A stretch of DNA of 64,000 nucleotides from Lingula anatina (Eukaryota > Brachiopoda > Lingulata > Lingulida > Lingulidae), in the NCBI RefSeq assembly GCF_001039355.2, contig NW_019774069.1, positions 239,005 through 303,004 of the forward strand, read 5' to 3'. Every line of letters begins with the position of its first letter. The first letter of the stretch is position 1. Under the pieces are notes generated by a model, which searched no databases, was not told where the DNA came from, and worked only from the letters and a program-made list of their open reading frames with translations. The translations under genes and the position numbers were made by a program. This document shows positions 13,622 through 32,136 of the stretch, piece by piece.

Positions 13622-14950
13622 AACTGGGCTTATTTCCCTTTTTCTGGTAGGTTTATCTTAAATGATTACAATAAAGTGGAAACAACACTAGATCTTAATT
13701 GTTAATAAAACAAACTGAAGTAATTAATACCAAGACATTAAGTAACTCCACTTCAGGCAAAATCAAATCTTGTAATATGTGAATAAATGTGCCAAAAAGA
13801 AATAAAAATAATAATAATAATAAAATTCTGTATTTTGTGTGTAATTATTTCTTAGTTTTCAAAATATATCTTTATTCAAAAGAATTATGTAGAGGTTCAT
13901 GCAGTTAAACGATCAATCGTCTTCCGAAATTGTTTTATTTTTTTATGTGCAAAGTTGGTTTGAAGTAAATTATATATATCACCAATAGCGCAGGTTATTC
14001 TCTTTTATGTTTCAATCATGTACATTACTCAAGATTCAAAAAGCCCATATAAGTTTGAGACTATAACAAGTAATTATAACTCGTCTTATTCCCTTGTTAT
14101 TGTAAAACACATCAAAAAGATATGCATTCACACCAACAATTTCATGCTGTCAGAGGGCACTTTGTTACTGCCGGCAAGCTGCCATTGAAAAAGACCTAAA
14201 TCATATCGTCAGTTATCAAGCCTGCTTGCTAATTCGGAAAGATATCTTTTTGATGGAAACTATTCGGCAGACATCGGGAGATTTCGTATTCCAGTGATCA
14301 CAAGGCACATATATAACATAACCAGTGAAAATAAATTACGTACACACCCTTTAAATATGCAAATATGTCTAAAAAGTCAAACATATGAAAAGCATTATAA
14401 TCCACTGAAGAGAAACATTGGGTAAGTGAAAGTGCACAAAAAATTGCACCACTAAAAAAATTTAATTGGTTAATATGCTGCTGATATGGTATTATTTATG
14501 GTGTGATACAACCAACCTGCTGCTGATAAGCACTTGCTGTGTTAGAGCTATTGGTAGCCGTCGATGATGTTAATAAGTTGCTTTTTGAATTTTATTATAT
14601 CTGCCACCACTTTTCATTTTGTGCCCAAAAACACTTCAAGTGAGCGCGAGAGAGATAGCAAGAGCGAAAGAGAGAGAGAGAGAGAGAGAGAGAGTAAAAA
14701 TCCGATACTCGTTGTTAGGGATTTTATGCTACCATGGAAATAAGTTCTTAATAATTGATTCGATTCACGTCTTTATGCCAATCAGGTTCTACTTAATCAG
14801 CTTTATTTCCCTTTCCAAGATGAAGTATGTTGCAAAATAACCCGACGGCAGAAGTTTGGGCATTACTTAAAACCGACTTAAAGACGTGGTCAGTTTCAGC
14901 AAGCTCAAAATTTTAAGTTACCGAAGTTGAGTTGAAGTTCCTTTACGTCA
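13622..14950. other. Intergenic: 3' UTR of the 633-aa gene and promoter of the 414-aa gene
   Basis: It contains AATAAA at 13670, an (AAT)n run near 13804-13822 and a (GA)n microsatellite at 14669-14694. No other coding sequence is supported. Confidence 0.6.
14669..14694. repeat. (GA)n microsatellite
   Basis: About 13 GA units lie ~260 bp upstream of the ATG at 14951. Promoter-proximal GA tracts can bind GAGA-type factors, but that is speculation here. Confidence 0.9.
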
Positions 14951-16195
14951 TTGAATTACCTAGAAAACATGTGCGCCGACAAGGAAACAGTCTTCCACAC
15001 GATCAAACTAGCTAAGCATGGTTTTGCAAGCAATGGTGAACTACATATCAAAACCGGTCAGTCTCTCTCGGGGGTTTCAGCGAATTCGTGGTTGACGCCC
15101 ATCGGTATTGAACGAAGACACACATACGAAAAACTACAGGATTCTGCAGATTCACACATACATTCCGAAATTCGAAGTCAAATTCAAGAAAGAGCTAAAA
15201 GTGCAAATTGCATTTTAGGCAGGCGATATTTTGAAATCGGTCGGCAACAACTAAATCCGAACGAAATACTCCAAGGAAGTCATCTGAAATCGAAGAATGA
15301 ATATCACCTCGAGGAGAAGGTGGCGAAAGACATCATGAAAGCGTCGGACTGCATGCAAACAGTGCCAGAATTAGCTAGAGAGACTTGTACAACAGACAAC
15401 TCGAAGAAAATGAGCAAAAACAATAAGGATTCGTTACCCACACGCCCGGCAACAACTGGAACGTTTATGTATTCGAAGCGAGGGGCCAAAACATCAGGTT
15501 CGCCACAAACAAAATCATTTGCAACCAGGTCTGTTCACATTGAACGTGGATTGTCAAATGAAATACCAGCAGAGTTTCCAGCCCTTAACATAAGGTCACT
15601 CTGTGGAGGGGCGGCACTAGGTGACCAAGGGACCGGAGGAAATCGAATATCAAATTACACCAGTAATAAAACCGAAGACATCAAGAGGCGATGTATAAGC
15701 GCCATGGATGTAAAACTCGGCGAAACGAAGTTATTGAACGACAAGGGGATTACCTACCAATCCGTTCATGCGATGAAGGTGGCTTTTGAAACACGCGTAA
15801 AAGCAACAGTGTTGCCACCTTACGGCAACAGCCGGGAAATTGTCCCTGCCAAACATGAGACACCAAATGCTGAGAGGCAGACGAAACAAAACGAACCTAG
15901 AACCAAGAAAAATTTGGATAATAACAATGGACGGAGCTTTATGCTTCGCCCCCTTCTGTGCGACGAGGAACTAGAAATCAAGCACAGTTCTGGCTGCCCG
16001 TACACCTGTAAAGGTTGCTTTCGCGCTTGCTTGGCATCTGAGGTTTACTTTCAAAAGTTAAAGACCGATATAGAAAGAGAGACGGAAAATAAGGAAAAGA
16101 AAAAACAAAAGAGACAAGCCATGTTAAATGCGTGGCATAAAAAAGAACAAGTATATAGAAGACGCCCAGATTATATGGCGGTGTGGAAGTTGTAA
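14951..16195 (+). CDS. Uncharacterised single-exon protein with CxxxCxxCxxxC motif, 414 aa
   Basis: This is a continuous 1,245-bp frame from ATG to TAA with no sign of splicing. The sequence is polar and basic, without signal peptide or membrane segment. Near the C-terminus (about residues 350-362) lies CPYTCKGCFRAC, a compact four-Cys motif with the spacing C-x3-C-x2-C-x3-C that could bind a metal. It is followed by a Lys/Glu-rich, probably coiled-coil helix (~370-400) and an Arg-rich end (YRRRPDYMAVWKL). I do not recognise the family and assign no function. It is in tandem with the preceding charged orphan gene on the same strand. Both encode Lys-rich, low-complexity proteins, but I see no sequence repeat between them. 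An AATAAA occurs at 16509-16514. An upstream non-coding exon cannot be excluded. Confidence 0.75.
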   Translation: MNYLENMCADKETVFHTIKLAKHGFASNGELHIKTGQSLSGVSANSWLTPIGIERRHTYEKLQDSADSHIHSEIRSQIQERAKSANCILGRRYFEIGRQQLNPNEILQGSHLKSKNEYHLEEKVAKDIMKASDCMQTVPELARETCTTDNSKKMSKNNKDSLPTRPATTGTFMYSKRGAKTSGSPQTKSFATRSVHIERGLSNEIPAEFPALNIRSLCGGAALGDQGTGGNRISNYTSNKTEDIKRRCISAMDVKLGETKLLNDKGITYQSVHAMKVAFETRVKATVLPPYGNSREIVPAKHETPNAERQTKQNEPRTKKNLDNNNGRSFMLRPLLCDEELEIKHSSGCPYTCKGCFRACLASEVYFQKLKTDIERETENKEKKKQKRQAMLNAWHKKEQVYRRRPDYMAVWKL

Positions 16196-17701
16196 ACCCT
16201 TAGCTGAACAAAGATATGTGATGAGCGACCGGTTACAACAAAAAATTCAACAGTAATTGAAAAAGTAACATTTATTTACAATAATGTTTTCAGAAATTGT
16301 AACCCAAAGACGGAAATCGATCCTGCACCAATGAACGCTTAACGAAATCACTGCATTTGAAGCATTTCTTGAATTGAAGGTTTCCCTTTACATACAAGGT
16401 GTTCTACAATATCCAATAGGGGGCGTTATCTGGTAATTATGTTCTGTCAACCAAAGCAACGATAATGTAACGTCTATTATATTAGGATTTGCCTACAATT
16501 TTAAAGCAAATAAAACATTGAGGGACGGTTCACTGCTACGTGTAGTTACAAACCGTAACAAAACTCTAAACCAATGTATTCTAGGACTTTTTTCTACTAA
16601 AGACAAAAATATTTCTCAGTTCTTAACTGTAAAATGTTGCTATATTTATATTCTTATTGGACCCTTTTATGTTCGCGCACACTCCTTTTGTGAGACGTAC
16701 CCAGTCCGAGCTTAAGGAAACGGCGGTCATTTACTTTTATCCAGCAGACGATCTTCGTCGGCCTATACTTTTGATAGAGATTAGTTTCTACCGACCCGAA
16801 ATACATTTCCCTTAGATTTTGTTGTTTGCAGTACGAAAACAATGATTGCCTGAAAACGCGTCTACATGGAAAGCAGCTTGCGTTATCATTAATTATAAAT
16901 ACTTCATCATACTAAGTACGAATATATACAGCTGGTGAGCAAGTACAAAGCTTCTGCACAAATACCCTGCATTTCAGGTCAGAGGTCATGTAAGGCACAT
17001 TATGTAAAAGAGAGCACCCCAACAGGCTTTCAAGTTTCATTTTAACCCCCATCAGTCTAGAAAAATATATCACACCAGATTCAAATTTTTAGCACCATGG
17101 CTATCCTTTAACAAAAATGATACTTTCCAGTCAGTGAAGATGCCTATTGACCAATAAGTATAGAATCTACAATGATGGAAGACCATTAAAACACGTCTAT
17201 GAGAGTTTTTAAATCTGTTTGACAGTAACCAAGTTAGTATTGTGTTCACTATAATAATATAAGGCAAATATTGTCATGATTTCATAAGACACATAATAAA
17301 CAACCTCATACCCATCCCTTGATATTTGTGCATTTGCATAAACATTAACACACCAAAACTAGTATCATATGGCATTTTTGAACTAATAACATTTTAAAAT
17401 ACCTTTCAGTTAACAATAAATACCTTTCCCTTAAATTTATTATGTACACCCTACTGTCACAGCTACACATGTTGAGTTCCAAATCTTAAGACTGCAATCT
17501 TATGTATGAAAAACATAAAAGAAGTTGCTGAATAACCTGATCCAAACAGCTTTAATCCTGGCATCAGTGTCTGTATACATGTAGCAAGGATGTTTCTTTT
17601 GTAACAAAAAGGGAACACAATGTATTGTCTCATAATCTCTTTGTTATCTGAATACAAAATATACTTCTTGGGACAATAATCTTGGCAGTTGTAGCTCATG
17701 C
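16196..17701. other. Intergenic between convergent genes
   Basis: The 414-aa gene (+) and SFT2D (-) converge here, so the sequence should be mainly 3' UTR. A minus-strand AATAAA (TTTATT on the plus strand, 17436-17441) lies 260 nt past the SFT2D stop. Other open frames here are short and without features. Confidence 0.6.
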
Positions 17702-21740
<4,039 letters not shown>

Positions 21741-24700
21741 ATTTTTGTCAAGGCAGAGTGACAGTTTGATAGTAAATTTCTTCCTGCTAGCTGGGCTAGT
21801 CGTGTGATGTGTGTTGCTGTTGAAAACATTTGATAGATGGCGCTTTAACCACGAAGAGTTCCATTCTGCACTTGTCACATGTTTTTTATCTATCGATTTT
21901 CATCACTGCACTCTCGCGCGGATGCTAGAACTTTTCTTTTAAGGTTAAGTTACTGTGCTTTGTAAAATCATTTCTGTGGTCTTGAATGTGTAACTAGCCA
22001 CGTTTTTTTTTTTTAATTTGAAAATCTTGATGTTAACTAATCAACGTAACGTTAGTAAGAAACTGCTCGACAGGATTATGTTAGATTTGAAAAGAAAATA
22101 TAATTTGTTAGATTATGTGACTGACATATAGGGGTTATATTTATCAATCGGAAACACATATCAAGTGGCGAGGATGAATATGCACAAAACCTCTATGGTG
22201 GCATATGATATTTTCTGAGTGCATGCTCACCTAACGCATTTTCTGCATGGGTATTAGACATAGAGGTCATCTATATAGAGGAGAGTCTGTGGGCGTGGAG
22301 CAGGGTGCCTTTTCAAATCAAAGCCGTGCACCCAGCTACTTAATTCCCCTTCCAAAAGAGAAAAAGACACACTCTGTCGTATGTGCTTCAAAATATCCCA
22401 AGATCCAATCTTTTTTCCCTTTAATTCCTTATTTTGGCTGCAAAAATCGTCTTTTTTCATCATAGGCCTATATCTGATTCAACTAAACAGACCAAACGTT
22501 AATTTTTTTCATCCTTTCTGATAGATAATTAAATGACAGCTACAAAATAGTTCATTCCATTATTACCAGTTATGGGATATGTTTTGAGCATTTCTTTTCA
22601 TTAAAGATTCACTGTAATCTTTAACGCATTCTTGGATTGTCCATATGTCGTTAAATATATTGCAATATTTTGTTATTCAGCTTTATAGAAGTGGAGGTGT
22701 GGAATTCAAACTTTGATGATATCAATAATGAGCAGGATTCCCCCGTATCTGTAGGCAAAACAATTTTATTTTGTCAAAGCATTATTACATCGGTAATTCT
22801 CTATGCACTCTATGCACGGGCTCCAACAACATTCTTTGGTTAAATATGATTAGATCTATTAATTGATAGGCAGAATTCCTGTTCATGGTGAATAAATAGC
22901 TGACAGCAAAGTCACCAAGATGAATTATAAGATGTTCGGATAGATTGTGAATGGGCACAGGTAGAGGCCTACTGCACTGATGCCTGTTTTAAACCTCGCC
23001 GTATGTGCACTGCTTTTCTTGCAGAATTAAGCCAGCTGGTTAATAACCGCACCCTGCCTGTAATATGCTGCCGGACCAATTCTCAATTGAAATCTTAATG
23101 CTAAAAATATTAACTTTGGATTGAGTGGAGTTCGAGTGTCGTCTGTCATTTTCTAATTTAGTATGTCAGCGGGCTGTGTATATAAACCCGTATAAAGTAG
23201 GCACCTGTCACCTGCTTTGGTTGACGTTCGGGTTTACGGCCACTGCGTTGTCTTTCTTCCATGATAAGGGTGTTAGAGCATTATGCTTTGGGAAAACTTA
23301 GGGTTACCAATTAACAGATACCATTTGTCAGTAAAACACATATGGGATACTTTCATTTTAGAAAATAGATCCAAGAAAAATACTTTTACAACTTAAACTC
23401 TCCCTTCATCTTCTTTGCTCTCTTTTTCCTTTATAAAATGACTATATCAAGAGAAAATAATTCGATCCATTGCTTTGCCCGTCGTCATTCTCTTTTATTG
23501 CTTATAGTTTTAGTTTCCCCTTTTCGAATATAACAAAAATTCATGTGTGTGTGAAAAATGTTAATAATATAGATAGATCGGTAGAAGGACAGACTATATA
23601 TGTTTATATTCAAAAAGACCGAAAGAATAAAGATGTTAATAGGTACGTCGTTCCTTAAAATTATTTGTGAGAAAATGAAACAGATGATCAAATGTTGATA
23701 TTTTATATTGGATTCCATTAGAATAATCTTGGTTTTTGTACTAAAATTTTACATTCAAATGGTAACCTTTCTTGGTCTTTACGGACGACCTGATGTTAAA
23801 TTCTTCAGGGTGCAATTTCTATTGAATTCACTGAATCACTGAATCGACATTTTCATCATATGCAGCAATTGTATTATCATATTATATGATTTCATATTTG
23901 CACTGTTTCACACCTGAATGCGACTTCAACTTGGTGTTGAGGGTGATTTTCTATTAGAACTCTCATGTGTGAAATTGATCTGTAAAGAGAATCAAGCTGT
24001 AACGTACACGAAATAATTACCAACACAGCACTTTCTCTTCGAGTTTGTGGTCGCCTTGTCATCAAAACAACACCGATTGCACCTCGCAAGTATTTGTTTA
24101 TTTTCTTTCTCATCCAAACAAAGCAGTAACAATGCTTGGATTTACTTAGCAATAGTGATTCAATCGCACCTGCACACCTTGTTGAGTTTTACCACCTATG
24201 GCGTGAATAAGCAAAAGACGGCAAGCGTATGAGGCTTTCTGTTCACTTCAGTCACGTCTCTACATTAAGCAGATGAGTTAAGATACTTTTCCTTAGTCAT
24301 AGTCTCCGCTGAAAGATGTGAGTTGTAAATAGAACATGACACTGCTTTGTCGCTTCTGTTAAATCTTTCCGATAATTTTGTCACATAGTTTTACTTCATT
24401 TCAGTGTAACAGACGGGCAGGTTTCAGATATTTTTCTGAAAAATAAATTATACAGCAGTCACATCAAATCCTTGCCGTGGGATGCAAACCCTACGTCATT
24501 ACAGCAACGTGATTGTAGATTGTTGGTAATTTAGCCTTTTCATTCACATCGGTTACGTGAGCAGCTCTAAGAACATGGACCGCCCCTGTCTTGTCTCAAT
24601 TATGAAAATTATCCGGCCTTTTCTGTGTCCTCAAATACTTTATTCATTTGGCAGTTACCGTAGACGGTGGTGTCACAAAAGTATTTCTCATGAATTATGG

Positions 24701-27700
24701 TACTTTTGAAAGGACATATTATAAATGTTCCGCTTCAACCTGAAACTGCTATGAATCTGATCGCTGTGATAATCGCACTAATAATAACTTGCGGTGTGCC
24801 GATCAAATAAATTAATTGAACTGAATCAATATATGTAGAAAAAATAACAAATTATTTCAATTTTATTATTACTAACATCGACATATCTATTATGTAAATG
24901 AGACCGAAGTAATGTAATTTGTGATGTGTTGGCCTATCAAGGGCCCCAGTCTATTTGTGATAAAAAAAATTCAATTATCGGTGCTATAATAGACTCAGCC
25001 AATATAAGTCAATAGATTAAACGTTTGCTGTTTTAGATACATTTTATAAGATATCGATGGGTGTATTGAATCATTCCTAGATAGATGTATTATTTCATAA
25101 AGGTCTTATTGGAACTACGTGATAGCTTTGATAAAAAATATTTAATATATTATCTCTGAAGCTAGTGATAATTTGCACAATTTTCTTTTTTTTTAATTCT
25201 CTCCACCATGACATGAAGTTGTTAGTTCCATTCTTAATTCATCTTTTGCTTTCTGTGTGTTATAATTCTATGAATGTATAAAAGTTAAGCGAGATATATT
25301 CTTTCTACTTTATTTTTAATGTTGAAATTCCATGTTTGTATTTTATACCAGTAGGTCTAATATCTAGTCTTTCATAGCTCTGCGTTGAGCTGCCGTGTAT
25401 TTCACCAGGTTCTTACTTTGTATGGTGTATATTTTCATGGGTGAGATTCTAATAAAACGCCTTGATTCTATTTTACCCATGGAACAATTTTCAACGTTTA
25501 TCGAGCACAATCAAAGCATTTTGTCAATGATGACAGAAAAATCCACTTTAGATTTTCAAAGCATTGCTATATGTACCGAGGTCAGTGTTACTTAAACAGC
25601 AGTTATTTTTAACGGATTTTTTATTAAGTTGTCGGTATGCGGATAAATCGATGAAAATCTTTCAATAATATTCTGTTTTATTCTTCCATCTAATGACATT
25701 TAGATGGTATAAAATAATAACACTAATAACAATGACGCGTGCAATGTCAGATTTTAAAAAGATAGCTGTAGCAAATCATTATCAAACGACTTGCTTGGTA
25801 GGTTCTCCGATATCGCATGCAATTGTTATTTTGGCGTAAAAGTGTGTTTGCTAAGTCATCAGCTTCCATGCGATATACTATACATGTACATAAATCAACA
25901 AAATGAAAAACAAAATCAGAAGTCCTTAAAATTCGTAATAATTTGAGGAGACATCTATTCTTTTAGGTTCCAGCAACAAAAATATCAAAGAAGAACTTTT
26001 TAACGAGTTTTCTGTCTAAATTAATCACGTTAACGAGATGAAATGTCCGATATTTTGCACATACATGTTCAGCACTGACAACACACGTGGGCTTTTTTTT
26101 AGGGAAATAGAATAACATATAGAAACATTCTGAAAAGTTATGACATTTGTTAACTGTTGGAAATGATAACCCAAAACATGATCTTATGTATTCCCAAAAG
26201 TTTCGAGTTGGTTATCACCAATTTCCTTTCTTTCAAGTTTTTTCACTCATAAGATTTATTTTCGGCTTTTCGAAGAACACCCGAGAATCCCCGAGTGCAA
26301 CCTACCGCCAATGACCGTTAACATAGATAAACCAAACGGTGGCGTGAATCATTCGAATTCAATTGGATCTTAATGAAATTTCCATCAAACTGATTTTCCG
26401 TAAAGAAGACCGCAAAGACCCTGAATGTAATCAGCGGACCGTGCAGTCCCCCTGCCTATGGGATTTGAATGAAAGGAGCCTGAGCTCGATCTTGCTGTCT
26501 ATCAAAAAGCTATCAAAAGCATCTTTAGACCATCTTTAGCATTTTTCTAAGTTTATTTTAAAGAAAACCTTTGTGTACGCTTTGTTCATCAGATTCAGTT
26601 GTTCTTTTTTACAAGCAAATGTCGTTTCGGATTTTTAGAGTGTGACACGTCCGGTTTTACTATATCTGAACTTATACAGCTATTTAGTAAGGATATTTTA
26701 AATGCTATACGATCTTATTATATCTTTACTATGCAGTGTTTTGTACATCAAAGTTTATTTTATTGTAAATGGAAGTAATCTCAATGCAATAACGAACAGT
26801 TGCGATGTTATCAACAGACCCACGTTGCCCCGCATCCTACATATTTTTCTATTTTATAGCCGTATTGTAAACCCTTCCTCTCCAGAATGGGAGCTGTCTG
26901 GTTGAGTCACGAAGAGCCCGGGAAGAGGACCTATTTACTTAAAAAGAAATTCAAATCGATGGGAGGGAATGTTTAGGATCACGTAAATACGGTCACATTT
27001 CCTAAAAATACTAAAGTGACTTGATCCTCTGAGTTATCTTACACTCACGTTACGCAAATCGGTATAAACCTTTTTTCGTGGACACCAAATTATTTAAGAG
27101 TTGTTAAAGCAAGCTAGTCGATTGACGTTTGAAGTGTCTGAAAGGTGGATTACCTTAAATTACCTGTACGTGGTGTATCAGACAATTAAATCTGACTATG
27201 ATTGGAAATATCAAGTACTCTAGCTTAGGGAATATTTCTTATTCAGACCTTTCAGCCATCGTCTTTTTTTTTCTTTTCAGACACCGTTCAGACGACAAAG
27301 GATCGGGCACAATTAAAAGTCAGTGTCAAAGGGGAATGTGAGCTCGGTGTGTTAACCGAGAAATATGGCGTGCAACCCGCCAGGTTGTATTATTGCCATG
27401 CCATCTTCTCAAGCTCTTTCACAACAATAGCAGGTTTTACCCATTGCCCGACAGAAAATCACTCCATTATTCCTCCAGCTCAAATATTGCGAATTTAATA
27501 CCAGTCTTTTGCAGTTAGAATTTTTGCGTATGTGATTTAACTCACGTAATGGTTAACTGGCTACATAAAAACTCTGTACAAATACTAAAAAAAATGTCAG
27601 GAACACCTTTAATAATTGAAACGGAGCTTTATAGACAAATATTAATTATTTTGCGACAAGTGCACTTGAAGATACTCATCAAGAGAAAAGTATCTATTGC

Positions 27701-27857
27701 ACAGCCGTATATCTATTCAAGGTTACCAAGGGAAACCAAACAGTGAAAAATCGACTCCGCCGACGTTCGTATGTTGTCAGTTTGTACAGCTTGCTCATGG
27801 ATAGTGGAGATTCCGAGTCCATTAGTCTCATTAAATACCATAATAATATGTCGCGTG

Positions 27858-27903
27858 CGAGAGAGAGAAAGAGAGAGGGGGGGGGGGGGGGAGAAGAGAG
27901 AGA
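27858..27903. repeat. (GA)n / poly-G low-complexity tract
   Basis: GA repeats interrupted by a run of about 12 G residues. They explain the short repetitive frames on both strands here. Confidence 0.9.
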
Positions 27904-30900
27904 GGTCTGCAAGCACTATTCCAAAAAGTTGAAAGAGAGACGAACAAATTAATATAAATCAAATTATTTATTAAATTACAACAAAAATGTAGCAAAACAA
28001 CATAAACAGTGGATCTGAATTCGGCAAGCAGCGGACATTTATGAAATCTGCTTTTACAATAATTTGTTTTGAAGACAATAAAACAGCAGTAAATGCGTTT
28101 ATATTTTTAACTGACTCTAAAACAGCATAACTGACTTTATGTTACAAGCTCACTTTACCCATTGCGTCATGTATTTATCCAGCGCAAAATATTTAAAATC
28201 AGTTTGAGCACATATACATTATTTACACACATATTGCTGTCATAGACGTTAAACAAGAAGCACCCGAAAATGACAGTTATGAAATACATATAACATTAAC
28301 TTCACTAACAGGTTTTGAGCAAGGGAAAATGTCATGAACGTGCTTCTACGAAAAACCAACTATAGTGTTATAGTGTCAGTGAGGCGATGGATGGAGAACA
28401 AAAACTAATTTAGTATATAAGAATCAAATTAAAATTACCTACAAGCTCTTATTCAAATGATAGGCACTTAGGTTTTGCCATTTAAATATCTGAAATTTCA
28501 TCCAAGCCGCCTGGTAGGTCTAAGTGCACTGATATAAGCCAGGGCGATGTCATATGCTTGACAACAATGATGGTTTTGCAAGTCACAAAATTTGATATTG
28601 TTAGACTTAATCCCAATGTCTCCAGTCTGTTAAGAGTAACCATTTGTATCAACGAAACAAAGGTCGAATCAATATGTGAAGTCTAACAGCTCTCTATTCG
28701 AAGAAGCCATACAGCATTATGCATCGAATTCACTTAATGAGACCTTCCTAGAAACCTGTGTGATCGCCATCATCATAATACAAATGCCACTGTCACCAAA
28801 ATAACAACGTTCGTCTCAATATTTTGTCATGTTGATACTCTTAAATAAATATGTTTACACGTATCTACACAGTTATAAAAATTGCGTGCAACCTCTTAAA
28901 ATTTACAATCACCTTGCATTATTTGACATCATAAACAGATATGGAGGGTTGGAAACATTCTGGGCTCTTTTTTCTAATTTGTCTCTAAAATATTAGAAAG
29001 AAATTAGACATAAATAAGGAAGAGCAAAAGTGCTGGAATAGCGATTACAGTTTCGCACCAGTTCCTCAAACTTAAAACCCAAACAACCTCACGTGTTGAA
29101 AATCTCAGTTAGCAAACATTACAGGGTATGACCCCATTGAAATTTATCAAAGAATATATACTTTGGAAGCTTGTTATTACAAGGACTGTGCATACAGCCC
29201 ACTACACCATGAACTATGCAGGCAGTGGTTAAAATATGTATTTTAAGGAATGGATTTTGTTACGTGGTAGTTACCGTTTGGTTAAATACTTTCAATTTCA
29301 ATATTAGCTTTAAAAGACATTCCTTTTACCGCATGAGCAAAGTGAAGTTAAGTGAATAAACCGAAATCTCTTTTAGATAGCAAGAGGGCAAAATTAACGC
29401 CAGCAATAACAAAACTATCGATAGATAGGAAAACTGATACAAAATGAAATTCAAGTTGTAAAAATTTTTCACATTTCCACACGCCAATCATAAGGTCACT
29501 TAACATTCCTTTCTGTCATGATCGCGCAGAGGTGCGACAAACGCACTGAAAAACACCTGACAAAGTTAAAACGACCATTGATGGATATATGAGCTCAGAC
29601 GGGGGACAGGTCAACTTCAATGCATGCTTTTCACCCCCGTTACTAATGAAATACATGCACATAGTCTAACATAAAAGCTTGTTATGTTAAGAAAATAAAT
29701 ACACAGCCCCTCTGGAACGGTTTTCGCCTATTGTCTTAAATACATTTTCTGTTTACATGTTATGTTAACACTTCAATGCTTTACAAGTGCTATTCATTTC
29801 AGTCAACAAAGAAATAAGGCGTATAAAGTGAGATAATTTTATGTATGTTTCCAACCCTTACCAAGGCGGTTTTCATAAGCTTTGTCCACAGATTTGTGAA
29901 CTAACCCATACCAACAATGATCTTAGTTTATATCGCTAATTCTCGGATATTTGAACAATAAATATGCTCACGACAATGGTCGCTGTAGAACAAACCAATG
30001 CAGTTCTTGATACATACACTGAGAATTAAACCCACTAGGACTCGTACTCGGTGCTCTTTTCATTAATTTGAAACTTAAGAATTAAAATTAACACTTTGAA
30101 TCACAAGAGAGCGGATTGTTTGGCATTACGTCATTGCGTGCAAATACAGTAAGGAAATGTTGCCATTCACTGACTGGTATAGTTCAAAATAATGGTGACC
30201 TCTTTTGATTAACCGTTTTGTGGGGAAGGGACGTGAATCACAACGTCCGTCAACTACTGTATAATGTAACGTCCGCATTACGTCTGCTCTCTAAAATGTG
30301 ATGAAATTAGCAGTTGTAGATGAAGACTGATAATTTTGAAAAGGTTCTTGGTTTAGAATAATCATTGAAAAACGGAGCAAGCTTGAGGGAGCATTCCATG
30401 CATTCAGATAAAAACACGGGAGAACAATTATTTTGTGAAATACAAAGAAGTTTGGCTTCCGTCAAAACACCCGATTATTTGATAACTCAAATAAAACAGG
30501 TATGGCACGTTAATTTGGCGGTCCGTATAATGTGACTGAGGCTCGCTCTTACTGGTGCAATTAGTTGCCACTTTCACAAAATCTGATTGAAAGGTGTGAG
30601 ACGTAATTCAGCAACCGTGCGTGCCGCGAGAGAAAAACTGCGCTATTATACAATCTTAGTACCACGCACGCTAATCACGATACTTAAAACCCCCGAAAAA
30701 AGGTTGAAAATACTTTAAATGTAATTTCAGTTAATCAATTAAGATTAAAATCCAAAATGTTATCCTTTGTTTATGAAAATTTTATCCTTTGTATTCAAAA
30801 ATCAAATTCAAATTAGAAAATGACTCCACAGAGCACACGTGTGTATTTTTCTTTCTTTTTTTAAATCTATCTCCTTAAACATCCATCAGGCAGATCCAAA

Positions 30901-32064
30901 CCACGCAGATGGAAGGAGAAAAATTCGCTCTAGCAGGAGTCAAAATTCTTTCTCGAATAGGTCCTTTTCCTCACCTGTTAAATACGTCAAACTTGACGTC
31001 TGTTTTCAACGAGTATCTAAAAATGCTTGATTTGGTGTGGCAATAAACGTTTTACAGGCTTGTTTCCAAATAAAAAGACATCTTTTAAGAATGACCGTTC
31101 ATGCTAAGAGATGTCAAAATTTTATGTTACAGACAGGGCCCTACAAAAGATTTAAAATTAGAGGGATATCCAGACATCCAACAGATTATGTGCCAAAAAT
31201 CGAATGGTTTTCGTTGCAGCATTCAGCTTTTATAAAACAAAGAAATGAAAGAAAACATGTTGAAAATTCGTAGAAGACAATCCTTATATATTGAAAAAAT
31301 TAATTTAAATACAACAAAATCAAAACTGTTCTAGCTTACAGTCAGTCAGCCGTGGTTGATTTGTTTATTATTTTTATCATCACGCTATTTGTAAGTTTTC
31401 GGATCATTTTGTGATATATAGCAAGTATCCAGTGTAATTTGCACGCTATGACAAAGAAGGACCACAATCCAAAAGGGTATTGTGGGTGAAACATATTTTG
31501 TTTCGCACTGGACTCCAAAAACATGACATCTGAGGCTGGCATTTACAGTTCAAAGGTGTCAATCCAGTACCATATGGAAAAGAGAGGCACGCTTTCAATC
31601 TCAACAATTCTTACACCCACAACAAAGATTCTAACACCAAAAATTCGATGTGAAGCCACATCAATAACTAGAAACTGAAAATCAAACATCATCAATAGGT
31701 TTTTAGGTCATTCCTCAAGGTAAATAAGTGCAACTCCATTGATTTGTTCTTTGAGATCGCCCATTGCATTAGTGATGTTAATATGATCACAGAATAACTT
31801 AAATAGTATGTGGAAAGTAGCCTTAAGATACGATCGCTTTTCTGCATTTCAATCACTCTAATATCGTGACGGCAAGATTACGCTGTATTCAATTCTTATT
31901 TTCTAAGATGAAGCAAAGAGACCAAGAAGAAATCCTATACCTATACGCTTAATTCAATTCTAGAGGCAACATTTTGCCTTCGGTGGGGAAGTAAAAAGTA
32001 ATTGAAGACAGAGAGAATATGCTAATATTAACACATATTAACGAAAATAAATAAATAAATGGAA

Positions 32065-32065
<1 letters not shown>

Positions 32066-32101
<36 letters not shown>
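32066..32101. repeat. (AAT)n microsatellite
   Basis: About 12 AAT units immediately downstream of the FJX1 stop codon, hence probably in its 3' UTR. Confidence 0.95.
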
Positions 32102-32103
<2 letters not shown>

Positions 32104-32136
32104 CAACTGCGAATGTTTTTGGTTAATAATTTACCC

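Larger units (their letters stand above)
21741..32136. other. Long gene-poor region between SFT2D and FJX1
   Basis: About 10 kb in which I find no coding exon with recognisable homology and no frame above ~90 codons with protein-like composition. The first ~200 bp should be the SFT2D promoter. Landmarks are a mixed GA/G-rich tract at 27858-27903 and an (AAT)n run at 32066-32101. A stretch at about 26260-26480 is less AT-rich than its surroundings and could be regulatory, but I cannot support that from sequence alone. Part of 28-32 kb may be FJX1 3' UTR. Confidence 0.5.

Noticed and set aside
22247-22465. Overlapping ~70-codon frames on both strands
   Set aside because: Neither frame shows a domain, splice partners or coding composition.
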